NCBI RefSeq assembly: GCF_027172205.1
Contig: NC_070605.1
Location: 51,547,804-51,611,803 of the forward strand
Reading direction: 5' to 3'
DNA length: 64,000 nucleotides
Origin: Podarcis raffonei
Taxonomy: Eukaryota; Chordata; Lepidosauria; Squamata; Lacertidae
Below are positions 11,706 through 23,527 of this stretch, piece by piece. A model generated the notes under the pieces. That model searched no databases, was not told the origin of the DNA, and was given only the letters and a program-made list of their open reading frames with translations. Position 1 is the first letter of the stretch, and each line of letters starts with the position of its first letter. The translations under genes were made by a program, and so were the position numbers.

Positions 11706-12420
11706 TGTGGTCTGGTTGTGGGGAAGCAGGCTTCCGAAGACCTTGCTGAAAGTCATACCTAAAGCCATTTGGCTTGCTTAGATAAAAGAAATCGCTTGCC
11801 AGGCCTTTTCATCTCCCTGCACCCTTAGGAAGTTTAAACAAATGAAAACAGAATTTCAGAAGGCCAAGTTCTATACCAGATTGCATATTTTGTCACAAAA
11901 AATGAAATAACATGACACTGAAATGGCAACTCACCACTTTAAGCTCAACGTCTGTGCAGCTGGATCTTTCCTAGGTCAGTTTGGATGTCATCACTGTCAT
12001 AGAAACTGGGGGTTGGAACTGTCTAAGGTGGAAGAGGGAGGGCATTTTATAGAAGGTAGCCCCATCAGAATTGTTCCTACCTTGTTAAAACGTTGACTGG
12101 GGTGCACCTTGACCTGCCATTTGATGAGCCAACATGTTCTTTCCTCAAGTGTTCCTTGTGCTAAAAAGCAACCAGCGTTTGAGATTCTGGTAATGACCTG
12201 ACTGAGCAGTAGGACAAGCCATTGCATTTCCAATTTCAATAGGAAACCAATAGTGCTGCACAAGTTCTAACAGAAGAGTGCCATTCAGCGAACAGTTTCC
12301 TGCTTTCTACGCTTGTTGGAGAAGCCGGAGTACTGAATTCTGTAATGAATGTACAACCTATACAAACCATCAAGCAGAAAATTCAAGGTAACTGCTACAG
12401 ACTCACACCACTACAATGGA
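11706..12420. other. GABPA-APP intergenic gap
   Basis: About 700 bp between the L2 remnant and the distal APP poly(A) region. I recognise nothing in it. An 88-codon open frame on the - strand (11997-12263) has no recognisable content. Confidence 0.6.
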
Positions 12421-12437
12421 GCTCCTCCAGGAATGTA

Positions 12438-12443
12438 TTTATT
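12438..12443 (-). terminator. APP: Distal APP poly(A) signal (AATAAA)
   Basis: On the - strand: TGTAAATAAATACATTC. This matches the distal end of the human APP mRNA as I recall it. Cleavage would fall about 10-20 nt downstream. Confidence 0.75.
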
Positions 12444-12707
12444 TACATTAAAACACTATTATACAAAATGAAAAAAAGGACATTTTAGAGGGAAGGCATG
12501 CCCAAGCAAACAGCCCTCTCACCCACCGCTGTTTTGTTCCACTATATTCAAAATGGGAAATCTATGAATCAGGTCTACTTGGAAAGGAAGAAAAAGAACA
12601 AAAACCAACCACCACCCAACCCCCTACGTCTGAACATTTGATGGTCACTGTTAAAGTCACCCCCAAAATACTTAGTTCTTCATTCAAATAAAACTCTTGC
12701 CCATTGG

Positions 12708-12728
12708 TTTTATTTGTAATTTATTTAT
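12708..12728 (-). terminator. APP: Proximal APP poly(A) signal cluster
   Basis: On the - strand: CATAAATAAATTACAAATAAAACC, i.e. two overlapping AATAAA-type hexamers preceded by TTCTACACTGTGTTA. Human APP uses a proximal site at the equivalent position to make a shorter mRNA. Both sites being present suggests alternative polyadenylation here too (inference). Confidence 0.65.
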
Positions 12729-13366
12729 GTAACACAGTGTAGAAAGCTATCAATTCATAAGCAATGATTCTGTACAATCATCCTGCAGAAACGCTTGTAG
12801 GATCCCTGTTAATTTTTCAACCAGCAGGCACTTCCCCCCGCCCCCCTATAAAAGTGCTCACAATTAACAAGGATTCCTTTTATTTTTTTAAAATATGAAA
12901 AGATACATGGGAAAGGAAAGTTCATCCCCTTAATGCCTAAGGTGTGCACATAAAACAGGCACAAAGAAACAAACGTGTATTCCCATGATTTCTACATCAC
13001 TAATACAGCAGAAGCAACAATCTGTACAATAAAATGCAACTGCAGAGGAAAATAATTTCAACTCATCTGGAATACTTTTCTAAAAAAAGAAAGAAGAAAA
13101 ATTCATCTTGACCTTAAAATGCATAGTGATCAGAAAAAGGAAAACTCAGCAAAGAGAAGCAGCTCAACCCCACGTACACAGAAAGCATCCCCCATCGATT
13201 CTTAAAGCATATTTCAATTAGGACTTAATTTCCCCCCTTCACAAATCACAAGAATAATATACAACTGGCTAAAGGAGCTATATGATAAATAATTGGGAAA
13301 GAAGCTATTCATGCACTAGTTAAGTACAGCTAAACTTTACAGTACACAAAAAACATTCATTAATAA

Positions 13367-13395
13367 TGTAGTGTAAAGACTGAAATGTAAAGAGA
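13367..13395 (-). promoter_or_regulatory. APP: APP mRNA 29-base stability element counterpart
   Basis: It lies about 200 nt after the stop codon. On the - strand it starts TCTCTTTACATTT and ends ACACTACA. The human element at the same place is TCTCTTTACATTTTGG... ending CTACA and binds nucleolin and hnRNP C to control mRNA decay. Both ends are conserved and the middle differs at a few positions. Function in this species is inferred. Confidence 0.6.
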
Positions 13396-13598
13396 GAGAA
13401 GAATACATTACTGATTTTATAATTCAAGTTCAGGCATCTACTTGTGTTACAGCACAGCTGTCAAAAGGCGATAATGAGTAAATAATAAAACAAAGTGTTT
13501 GTTCGTTCTTGCTTGTTTCCACATTATTCTCTAACTGAACACCAATGGGCAGTGAAGCAATCATTTTGCTGTCCAACTCATGAGGCTGCTGTGGTGTT

Positions 13599-13700
<102 letters not shown>

Positions 13701-13828
13701 CTAAGGTAGGTAGAAGGAAGACCAGAGTCATGGTCCCACACGGGCAGCACACAACTCTCACGTTGACAGTGTAAATGGAAGAAATAGGGTTGCCCCCCCT
13801 CCCACACCTCCTGGTCAACTCTTTGAAG

Positions 13829-14005
13829 CTCCGTGGCTGTAGCTCAGTGGTAAAGCATCTGCTTTGCAAGCAGAACGTCCTGGGTTCAATCCCCAGCATC
13901 TCTAGGTAGGGCTGGGAAAGAACACTGCCTGAAACCCTGCCTGTTATCGTAGAAAAGAGATGGAGTAGTTGTCTGACTCAGTATCAAAAATCTTTCTATG
14001 TTTCG
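13829..14005 (+). mobile_element. tRNA-Ala-headed SINE
   Basis: A tRNA-like head (GGCTGTAGCTCAGTGGTAAA) with A box TAGCTCAGTGG, anticodon-loop sequence TTTGCAA (anticodon TGC, Ala) and B box GGTTCAATCCC. A SINE body follows (GGGCTGGGAAAGAACACTGC ... GTCTGACTCAGTAT). The tRNA part runs straight into the body and the acceptor stem does not close, so it is a SINE and not a tRNA gene. It lies just upstream of APP exon 18, in the opposite orientation to APP. Confidence 0.75.
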
Positions 14006-14320
14006 AAGCCAGCAGACCAGGGTCTCTGCTGAGGATCAGTGTCCTGACAGTTTGCAAGAGCAACCTCTTTCACAAGTCATGCTGAAAGACTCTAGATGTG
14101 TGTGTTTGGTGGGGAGACGCAGTAGGTGTGTACATTGACTGTACATACTATGGTCCCCAGTCACAGAATCTCACAGATTAGCAATAGACACCAATGCCGA
14201 TGTGTATTCTGGGAGCTACACACTCAGTGCCATTGTGAAAAGGCAATGTGAGGGAGAACAGGATACTGGACTTCACGGGCTTCTGCCATGATCCAGCAGG
14301 GGCTCTTCTTGAGGCTAAGT

Positions 14321-14452
14321 CAGGCATAGGCAAACTCACCCCTCCAGATGTTTTGGGACTACAACTCCCATCATCCCTAGCTGACGACCAGTGGTCAGGG
14401 ATGATGGGAGCTGTAGTCTTAAAACATCTGGAGGGCGAGTTGCCTATGCCTG
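14321..14452. mobile_element. hAT-like palindromic MITE with 8-bp TSD
   Basis: Ends CAGGCATAGG / CCTATGCCTG. The arms CTCCAGATGTTTTGGGACTA and its near-complement TAGTCTTAAAACATCTGGAG form a long inverted repeat. Flanking 8-mers are GGCTAAGT (14313-14320) and GGTTAAGT (14453-14460), with one difference, as expected of a hAT target duplication. Confidence 0.8.
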
Positions 14453-14669
14453 GGTTAAGTTTTGAGAAGTCCTTTGTGTGTGAAGCACACCAAGAGTGTA
14501 TTCATGCTGCTGACAGGCTTGATGCTGCTGTCCCCTTGCATGTTCACAGATGCAGGAGAAGAGTGGGTTCAAACCCTCTGTTCTAAACGTATCTTTTTAT
14601 TTATAAAAGGATTTATATACTGCATGTTACAGCTGAACTGAGGTACCTTATCAACTATGTTAGTTTGGT

Positions 14670-14802
14670 TCACAGAATCACAGATTGTAGAGTTGGAAGA
14701 GACCACAAGGGTCTTCTAGTCCAACATCCTGCAGTGCAGGAATCTTTTGCCCAATGTGGGACTTGAACCCACAAACCAGAGATTAAGAGTCTCGTTCATT
14801 TG
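14670..14802 (-). mobile_element. tRNA-Lys-type SINE with CR1-like 3' tail
   Basis: The reverse complement reads GAGACTCTTAATCTCTGG (anticodon-loop CTCTTAA, i.e. Lys CTT), then GTGGGTTCAAGTCCCACA (a B box), then GCAGGATGTTGGACTAGA and CTTCCAACTCTACAATC, a CR1-style tail. The build is like the turtle Cry I SINEs (tRNA-Lys plus CR1 tail). The A-box end of the tRNA is missing or diverged. Confidence 0.65.
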
Positions 14803-14850
14803 AACTGGATTCATTAAACTTGTTTTAAAAGGATGGTATTCATATTAAGT

Positions 14851-15200
14851 GAGATGCGGGTGGCGCTGTGGGTTAAACCACAGAGCCTAGGACTTGCCGA
14901 TCAGAAGGTTGGCAGTTCGAATCCCCGCGACGGGGTGAGCTCCCGTTGCTCGGTCCCTGCTCCTGCCAACCTAGCAGTTCGAAAGCACGTCAAAGTGCAA
15001 GCAGATAAATAGGTACCACTCCGGCGGGAAGGTAAACGGTGTTTCTGTGTGCTGCTCTGGTTCGCCAGAAGCAGCTTAGTCATGCTGGCCACATGACCCG
15101 GAAGCTGTACGCCGGCTCCCTCAGCCAGTAAAGCGAGATGAGCGCCGCAACCCCAGAGTTGGTCACGACTGGACCTAATGGTCAGGGGTCCCTTTACCTT
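14851..15200 (+). mobile_element. Sauria SINE, full length, 14-bp TSD
   Basis: It starts GAGATGCGGGTGGCGCTGTG, has a tRNA-derived B box (GTTCGAATCCCC), a conserved body (GTAGGTACCACTCCGGCGGG-type segment, GCTGGCCACATGACCCGGAA) and ends TCCCTTTACCTT. A perfect 14-bp duplication TATTCATATTAAGT flanks it (14837-14850 and 15201-15214). Sauria SINEs are squamate elements thought to move with Bov-B machinery. The intact TSD suggests a fairly young insertion. Confidence 0.9.
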
Positions 15201-15493
15201 TATTCATATTAAGTAATAAAACAGCAAAATCACAACAATATAAAATAAAATGTGGCAAATGGCCCAAAAGGCACCACCAATTAATTCCTAACGTTTAACT
15301 TAAGAAAAGTCTAATTTCTATAGTCACTTGCATACATTCCCACTGGAAGAGGCATTCTTGGTGTCCATAGAAAAAATGCAGCAGTTACGGTGAAGCACTG
15401 CAGAGAATATACTGCTCAAGGGTTAATTTTTATTGCTCACAAAAGATGACATTGCGATCATGTGAAATTGTATCGTCTCAGCAGTCTTCAGAT

Positions 15494-15627
15494 CAGGTGT
15501 GGGGAACCTTTGGCCCTCCAGATGCTGTTGAACAACAACTCCCATCATCCCTGGCCGTTGGCCAGCTCCCGGCTGATAAGAATGAGACTCCAGCAACATA
15601 TGGAGGGCTAAAGGTTCCCCACAGCTG
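15494..15627. mobile_element. hAT-like palindromic MITE (second type of ends)
   Basis: Ends CAGGTGTGGGGAACCTTT / AAAGGTTCCCCACAGCTG around a shared inner core (CTCCAGATG, CAACTCCCATCATCCCTGG). Flanking 8-mers are CTTCAGAT (15486-15493) and CTTCAAAT (15628-15635), one difference, consistent with hAT. Confidence 0.75.
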
Positions 15628-15807
15628 CTTCAAATGTTCATTAATTCAACAAAAAATAAAAAAAAAATCCTGCTCTGGGAAAATAATTTCTGCATACTTA
15701 GCACAACTGATACTCTCACTAACTGCTGAAATAGAGCGGGTATCTGTATGTCTGCTATGTATTCTACGTATGCCTTTATCAGCTTTATTTTAAAATTTTG
15801 AAATAAA

Positions 15808-15962
15808 AGATCCCTGGACGGTTAAGTCCAGTCAAAGGTGACTATGGGGTTGTGGCGCTCAATTCGCTTCAGGCTGAGGGAGCCGGCGTTTGTCCACAGA
15901 CAGCTTTCCGCGTCATGTGGCCAGCATGACTCAACCGCTTCTGGCACAACCAGAAATTGTAT
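15808..15962 (-). mobile_element. Older Sauria SINE fragment
   Basis: The + strand reads GGTTAAGTCCAGTCAAAGG ... GGCGCTCAATTCGCTTCAGG ... GTCATGTGGCCAGCATGACT ... CCGCTTCTGGC. This is the reversed 3' half of a Sauria-type SINE of a diverged subfamily. No TSD was found. Confidence 0.7.
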
Positions 15963-16946
15963 TCCACCTAAGATGAAAGGCTCCATGTCCCCACTGACCC
16001 CCTGATCTCTGCCCATTTCTACACTAGGAAAATGAGAACAATTCTTACATTTTGAAGAAGGTCCAAAACCTGTCATTGATAGAACGTGGGGTTTTTTCCC
16101 CCTTTTAAGCTTTTTCAAGAAGCAGAGGAATGCTCAGCCTAGCTATATTAGCCATTCCAATCCATCAAGTTTTGGGTGTCCTTAGAGAATGTCACGGCTT
16201 CCCAGCGCTACGCTCAAATCCCCTACATAAGAATGTGCTCAGCAGCAGCTTGAACAAATCTATATTGACAATCTTCAGCTCTTGTTCTGCCTTACCTATC
16301 AGTTCATGATGAAATAATCCATAACACTACAGACTTGGTATGGATCGGTCACATTCTGCTTTCAACCCATTAGCTGTAGCTGGGGTTTGAGACTGTCTAC
16401 AGGCCAATTGCTTGAATTGTTCCCATTTAAACATCCCTTAATGTTTTTTCCCCTGCAGATGCAAAAGTTAGCATGTCACTCAACTGAGTTCTCCAGCATA
16501 TCCTGGGAACAGGGACCATGTAAACCACACCACAAAACTACAGTTATGGCTTCATGTTTGTATCTAATGCTGTGAGAGCAAAGCTCCAGTCATGTTACAG
16601 GACTGTCCCTTCCTATCCTACCCACTGCAGTGCCCCCCCAAATTGCTTCAGAGAGTCCCCCCAGTTCTTTGGAGCAGATTTTCATGGTACATTGATGACC
16701 ACAGGGAAAAGGAGAGAAAGGGGGAGTCTGTTCTGGCACTGCAGCAGCACTTGATATAATTTTATAATTACAATTTGAAATCAGACTCACAGTATTATTT
16801 CCCCTGCGCCCCACCCCCTCCATAAGCCAAACTGGTTTTGCAACTGGAAAACAGAATCCAGTCAGAAAATGGAGCAATCCAGTTGACTTCGTAGAAGGGA
16901 ATAAGCTGTGTTTGGCTGCTATTGTCCATTCACAGAATAATTATTA

Positions 16947-17108
<162 letters not shown>

Positions 17109-19860
17109 CTAAAATAAAATTTAAAAATGGCAAGTTAGTTACTGAGTTAGGCAACTTGTTACTTGTGCATTTTACACCTTGCCAAACAAAAGAAAAATTC
17201 TCTCGACAATCCAATGGTTTCTGAGCAGCGCTCAAGAAAATACCTAAACTTTGTTTCCATTTAAGAGGTAAATTAGTATTACGGTTTCTCTTCATGTAAC
17301 ATGGGAGAATAGAATCTGAAATTGCTAGCATCCCATCTGCAACACATAGAAATGCACATGTGAAGTTGGGATAACCTGGAGCCACAGAGCTGGTGTTAGG
17401 ATGTGGACGGGGAAGTGGGAAAAGAAATTTGTTCAGCTTGCATTTTAATATGAACCTACCTAGTTTGCACCTCATGGAACAATATGTAAACCAAACCAAA
17501 CCCATCTATCCTTCAAAATGCACATTTCTCCTCATTTTGTAATGCAGTTCTCCAGCCATGCATATATTAGAGCAAACGTAAAGAAAAACAAGTGTGTCTG
17601 TGAAAACAATATTCGACACATTACATTAGGAGAAACCGCTTGCAAAAATGTGTCTATTAGGAGAAGGGCACGCAAACATGCATACCAGTTCTCACCCAGG
17701 CTTTGCAAATTGATGTGGAAGCAGGGAGAACTGAACTTAAGATATAGAAACTGAAATGGTTGGCTCCGTCCATTCCTAGCTGCATTGTAGGAGGAACCCA
17801 GGTCTGAAGAAGGGAGCTCCCCAGGCCTTCTTCCCACACAGGCTCACAATGAGGAACTCAAACTGTTCACTTTCAAAAGTCACCAAAAGAGACTGAACAA
17901 GAATCCAAAAACTTTCTCCTATGTCAGCCTCTTTTCTGGCACTACAGACGTCAACAAGGGCTATTCTCAACTGCCAGATATATCTGAGCAGTAGAGTCTT
18001 CATTACAGACCATCGGGATCCTGTCCAAAGGTGATGGACCATTAAGGAAATTGGTGAGGAAATTTCTACTTCCCAATCTGACAAAACCCTCAACTGTGTG
18101 ACCATCAATTGTCAATTAGGATAGGGGCCACTCTTGTGGAGCCACAGGCACCTATGACAGTAGAGAAAATTGGTTCCAAAGATAAGCCTATAATGTGCTG
18201 AGAGTATGCCGAGCTCAGGTACTGAACTGCAAGGTTAACCAGCTTGCCAAAGAACAACACAGACCTATCAATAATCATAAGAGATTTAGACCCAGAACAA
18301 ACTTGGTTGGTCTCTAAGGTGCTACTGGACAAATTTTTATTTTTATTTTATTTATTTCATAAGAGATTTAGGTTTCAGTGCTATTCTTCTACTTACCCCC
18401 TACCCTGCACTATGATTAAAACAAAAACAAAACTGGTGTAGAATAGAAACAAAAACACACAGATTAATTTATTTATATTGAGGGTTGTTACTGAACAATA
18501 TTGTGCCTTCAAGAAAAGTGTTTGTTTTTAAAACTGCACAATGCAATTCTGTTTGAATTGCACACGCACCCCAGCACAGTAGGGGGAGGAAACAGGTTTA
18601 AATTCTCTTTTTAGTGTTGTTCCCCATTGCATACTAGCTCCCATATAATTAAAAGAGAATAAAATAGAAGTAAATGAACTGAAATACACTTTCCCTCCTC
18701 TCCCCACGCCTTTTCAAAACAAGTCCTCCCTTAAATGACTCATAAACATGCTAACTCTTGTGAGCCTTGCAGGCTAGCATTTTACACAGGAGAGCTAATG
18801 CATTTTGGATTTTTTTTCCCTAGCACTGGGAATTTTTGATCCCCAGAATCTAAGAGCTGATTATTATTATTATTATTGCACGGAACAATTATCTATCCCG
18901 AATGCAAATTGGATTCCCACGCTAATTTTAATTTTCAGCACCATTTAGCTTCAAGAATACGTTCCAAAAAGAAAACCTTTCAAGTTTCAGTATCTGAAGT
19001 CAAATACTCCAGTACACTTTATTCCTTAAGAAAACAAGGCGTTTCAGACACAGAGAATGACCAGGATATATTCTGGGTTGATTCACATTTGGCTTTAGTT
19101 CAAGTTCCAGGTACACATGAAATGTTTCAAATTGCTTAGGTCAAATCAGTTCATTTTGTGCCAATAAAAAAGTTAAACCAATATTCATAGGCTTAGTTTC
19201 TGTTTTTTAAAATGAAATGTTCAAAGTGCTTCCTTGGTTGTTATAATATATTGGGAAGCTGGAAGGAAGAAAGGACAGCTCTGGATGTGGGGAACAGCTC
19301 TGGGCAGGTGGAACAAGGAAATCCTTGTGAACTGCCATTTACGGAAGTAAAGCAGCAGCATTTGCTTTTTCTTCCGGCTCCCTAACAAAGGATTTTAGAG
19401 AATTTCCCCCCTCTTTCTTCCTGCTTCCTTTTGTGTTTCTGGCATTCCCTTCCCCCCTTTCCACTTCTTGCTCAGTTCTTGAGATGTAACAAGGCTCAAA
19501 GCTTCTTCTAAATTATACCTTTAGATTGACAAACCCTGTCTTGAAAGGCCAAATTAGGGATGATGACAACAGATCCGTCCCTTTATATGTGGCCTTGCCC
19601 CAGTCACATATAAAGGAGTGGCGTCCCCTGAGTTGCAGCTATTTATAAGCAGATGCCCAATGCGTTAAAAGAATATGCACAGTATTTCACTATTGGTGAA
19701 TGAAAGATCTTGTGGGTTCCAAGGACAAGGATTTCAATAGTCACAGAAATTGGAAACATCCCCAAGCTATTTTCATGAACAAAGTTAGAGTAACATAAAA
19801 TAAAATTAGTCTTAAGGAGAATAGAGCAGGATCCAGTTTAAGGAAAGAGGGCGCACTCAC
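17109..19860 (-). other. APP: APP intron 16
   Basis: 2.75 kb of mostly unique-looking AT-rich sequence with an (ATT)n run near 18861-18877. A phrase at 18303-18330 (TTGGTTGGTCTCTAAGGTGC) resembles a common reptile LINE 3' end, but too little remains to name it. Short open frames show no recognisable content. Confidence 0.85.
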
Positions 19861-19961
19861 CAGTTTCTGATGATGTACTTCGTATCCTGAATCATGTCTG
19901 TACTCTGCATCCATCTTTAGCTCTGCAGTCTCTTCTGTCTTGACATTGGTTAATCCAGAGC
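19861..19961 (-). CDS. APP: APP exon 16: beta-secretase site and N-terminal half of Abeta
   Basis: 101 bp, as in human. It encodes (G)[16 protein letters not shown] and then [17 protein letters not shown], which is Abeta 1-17. The KM|DA BACE cleavage site and the HHQK|L alpha-secretase site are intact. Abeta residue 4 is Tyr (TAC) where human has Phe (F675Y in APP770 numbering). Arg5, Tyr10 and His13 are human-like, unlike rodents. The region before the site differs (TAELKM versus human ISEVKM). The acceptor is GATATAG and the donor GTGAGT. The codon for the first Gly is split from exon 15. Confidence 0.97.
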
Positions 19962-22443
19962 CTATATCAGGCCAAAGAGAGAGAGAGAGAGAAACAAGCA
20001 CCAGTTTTTGATTAGCTCTATGTGTACCCTCCGCCACTGCTGCCAACAATCATGAGTGCAAGAAAACATATGAAGAAGCCTCTAATGAAAGTGTGCATGG
20101 TGAGATAATGGTAGAAGACGCTACTTTAAAAAAAGGGGTGGGTGGGGAGCAAGAACAAAACCAAGCAATAGCTCTTTTTCTACTACTTACTGAGAGACAA
20201 ACAATGCACTTTCATCGATAGCCAAGGGGGAAAGAGATTCTTTAAAGAACAAAGCATGGAGATTGTTTCACAGCCTTGTTCGTGTGCTACTTCCGCACAG
20301 GGCAGAAGCATAGAGATGTGGGGCAGGGCTGCACTTCCAGTCCCACCCCACCATCGGGCCTTCTTTCAATAACTGCATGTTGTGTAGTTGTCTGCAAAGG
20401 AGCTCCTGCTCACATGCAGGGGCTCCGTACAATTATGGGTCCAAGGTGCCTAAAGACCCTACTCATGAGCTGCAGCAACTGAGTTGTTGAAAGAAGATGA
20501 TCTGATGCCAAGGGTGGGGCTAGGGCACAGCCCCACTACACAGGCTTATCCCTTATGTGCAAGTCAATCATGAATGGCTTGCAAAAAAGGGGACATTTGT
20601 GATGGGCTGGCTGAGTGAGGAAAATGCTGGAGAACCGAGTGGGATGTGGGGGTCTCTGCCAAGACTGGGGCAGCTGGACAGTGAAGATCTTTGCTGTTTT
20701 ATCCATGTCCGCGATGAGAACCGCAAGCTCTCTCCACAGCTGTCAGAGCCTCTCTCTGACACTGCCATGGTGCCTATTCCACTGCCTCCCACACTCTGCC
20801 TTCCCCAAAGGGGACGTTCCTCCAGTCCCAGCTGCGTCTCAGGAGGCAGAGCCACTTCAACCGTCACCTAGATCTAGAAGGCACCAAAGGAGAAGGAAAC
20901 AGAGGGTCCCACCTACTAGGCCTAGTGTGATGGCAGAAATTATTGCTGCACAAAGTTGTGGCTGCCCCATTTCTAAATACAGGACAGCAACGGGGTGTGT
21001 CAGTGTCAGATCCACACCCACAGCTTGTTTGAGAACCTGCCTTTGTTGTAGCTGTATTTGTGGCATACACACTAAAGTCTAGATGTGCAAGCAGTTCATT
21101 TTTTTTTTTAAAAAAAATGGTTGCATTATCTCAGATATACTTGAACAAGTCAGTCAAAGGCTGTTTGCTTATTGGAAGACAATGCATATTGCCCTTCACT
21201 TCTAAAATGTAAATACCCACAATGGCGAAACAGCAACCATACTGGGATGAGACCTGCAATTCATCTAGCCTAGAATTTCTGCATCTGAAAATTGCCAGCT
21301 GTAGTTATTAATAGCACAGGCTACTAATACCAATTTAATTCCTGGCAGATTGCTGCCAGTCTCTGGGCATTCACAGTTTAAGGGACACCCTACTAGTCAA
21401 TTGAACCAAACATCCTTTTGAATTGTTGTAAAAATTCTCTTTCGAGTTGTAACAAATAATACAAGATCACTGAAAAATAGTTCTGCCCCACAAATTATCA
21501 AAGAAGTCGTTGTGCTATTGACTGAAGTGCGTATATGTTCACCCTCCTGAACATTTTAGCTATATGTAATAGAATCATGCATCTAGGACTGTATTTTTTT
21601 CTAAGAAAAGCTTGCATGGTTTAAGAGTACAACTCTTTCTGGAAAAGTGTACATCCTTGAGACTGTAAATAGCAGAGCTTCCAAACAAAATATGGAAGTT
21701 AAAAATTTCAGTAAGATTCCTATGAAATCTCTGAAATTTTAATTCCACTCTCTCAAATGCAATCTCTTAGGTCTCTTTCCATAAGGCAAACCATAGGCTT
21801 GTCACACGGGCAGCTTGTTATGTGCGCATCTCACAAAAAGCAATTAATCATTCCAGACACTGGAATGCCGTATGTTGTTTGCGCATAAAGTGCTTCAGAC
21901 TTAAGTTATAAAATGGTAGCCAAATATGCAGGCATCTTGCTACTGGCATGCTACTGTGAATTATGGAAACCAGCCAACTTCCATAAATGAAGATTTGGAC
22001 AAAGCCCAAGAGGGGAGAAAAACACACACAGAGCCCATTTCTCTCTTTGGTATGAATCAGTACAACTGCTAAACATATGGCACACAAACTCTTCATGGAA
22101 ACTAGCTATGCCCTAATATGCTTTCATAACCTAGCACTTTTATTTCAGAATATGAAAAGGATGGCAAACCTGCAAAATATCACACTTTCCGTTTTATTCT
22201 TGCGTGAGGAACCCACTGGTTTTAACACCAGGAAGAATTGATTTGCTGAATTATTTAACTCTAACTGCGTAGCTGCACAGTGAGATCCAGATGCCACAGA
22301 TTAACTCTGAAGCACACAGGTCTAACCTTGGGCCCACTGCCCTCTTTGGACATTACATCAGAGTGATTGCACTATATTAGAGGGGTTCTTGCTTCTACAA
22401 GTGTACTTCCTGTGTAACTAGCACACCAAACTATAATACATTA

Positions 22444-22685
22444 CAGTGTTACCTCGGGTTACATACGCTTCAGGTTACATACGCTTCTGGTTACAGACTC
22501 CGCTAACCCAGAAATAGTACCTCAGGTTAAGAACTTTGCTTCAGGTTGAGAACAGAAATTGCACAATGGTGGCATGGTTGCAGTGGGAGGCCCCATTAGC
22601 TAAAGTGGTGCTTCAGGTTAAGAACAGTTTCAGTTTAAGAACGGACCTCCAGAACGAATTAAGTATGTAACTATAGGTACCACTG
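22444..22685. mobile_element. Tigger-like (pogo/mariner) MITE, TA target
   Basis: Terminal inverted repeats CAGTGTTACCTCGGG / GGTACCACTG, flanked by TA on both sides. Internal direct motifs repeat (GGTTACATACGCTTC; CAGGTTAAGAAC). It is closely related to the element at 53982-54225. About 242 bp and non-coding. Confidence 0.8.
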
Positions 22686-23527
22686 TAATTGCATGGCATT
22701 TTTTTGTTATCAGCAGTCTCTGGACCACTGCTTAGGGAAGTTAGAGAAGCTGAACTCTTTTTCCCACCTTGCAATTATTCTCACACATCTCCCTCTCAAA
22801 CTATTTACATTTCAAGGGAAGCCCCTATGGCTCCAATGGAGGTTTCCCTTGAAACAGAAGCTGGAAAATGTCCTTATGTTGACACATCAACCAAATCTTT
22901 CTTTTCCTTCCTATTAATAAAATATGATATGAGCCAGATAGATTAAAGGGGTTGCCACCACTAGCAATCAACTGCAAGAGAGCAGCAATTTCAGAATTTT
23001 TACTATAAAAGCATTAATTAGCCGGATTTTTGTGAGGAAGGCCTGTGAACTAAATGTGACTGTGGCTGCTGGACTTAATCTGAAACCACATTTTGAAGCA
23101 AGCATTGGAACGGTTTTGGATTATTCTCTTTGCAAGTGGCACTGAGTTAACTGCAATGTGCTCATTCCCATTATGCTAAATCTGCAGGAACCTCTGGTAG
23201 AATGACTGGTGTGGCCAGATGCAGAAGACAAACAGGGCTCCTGTACCTTTAATAGCCATATGGAGGGGGATTTCAGCAGGTGTAGCTGGTCATGTAAGCT
23301 ATACCAGCTGAAATTCCTTTGTTAAGGTGCAGAAGACCCGTCCTCTTCATAGTATTGGGCCACCTTAAGGATTACTACAGAGTCATGAACTGTAATGAAC
23401 TGTAATGTGCTTGCAAGCATACATTTTCTTAGCACTGGTTTGCAGGACAAAAATAATAATCCAGCAGTAATAAGTTAAAATTCATAATGTACGGGAGACG
23501 TTTGGAAGGAAAACACAGAAATGTCAC

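Larger units (their letters stand above)
12421..13598 (-). other. APP: APP 3' UTR
   Basis: The sequence after the APP stop matches, as I recall it, the mammalian APP 3' UTR over long stretches. Examples on the - strand are TTTAAGAATCGATGGGGGAT (from about 13206), ACAGAATCATTGCTTATGA (near 12770), and a distal end with TGTAAATAAATACATTC followed by CTGGAGGAGC. It contains two poly(A)-signal clusters and a counterpart of the 29-base stability element. Such retention from mammal to lizard suggests regulatory constraint. The exact 3' terminus near 12421 is inferred from the human end. Confidence 0.85.

Noticed and set aside
13829-13901. A functional tRNA-Ala gene
   Set aside because: A and B boxes and a TGC anticodon are visible, but the acceptor stem does not close and a SINE body follows directly.
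20480-21082. Overlapping open frames of 68-155 codons in APP intron 15
   Set aside because: Several frames are open on both strands in a G+C-richer stretch, but there are no motifs, splice context or family resemblance.
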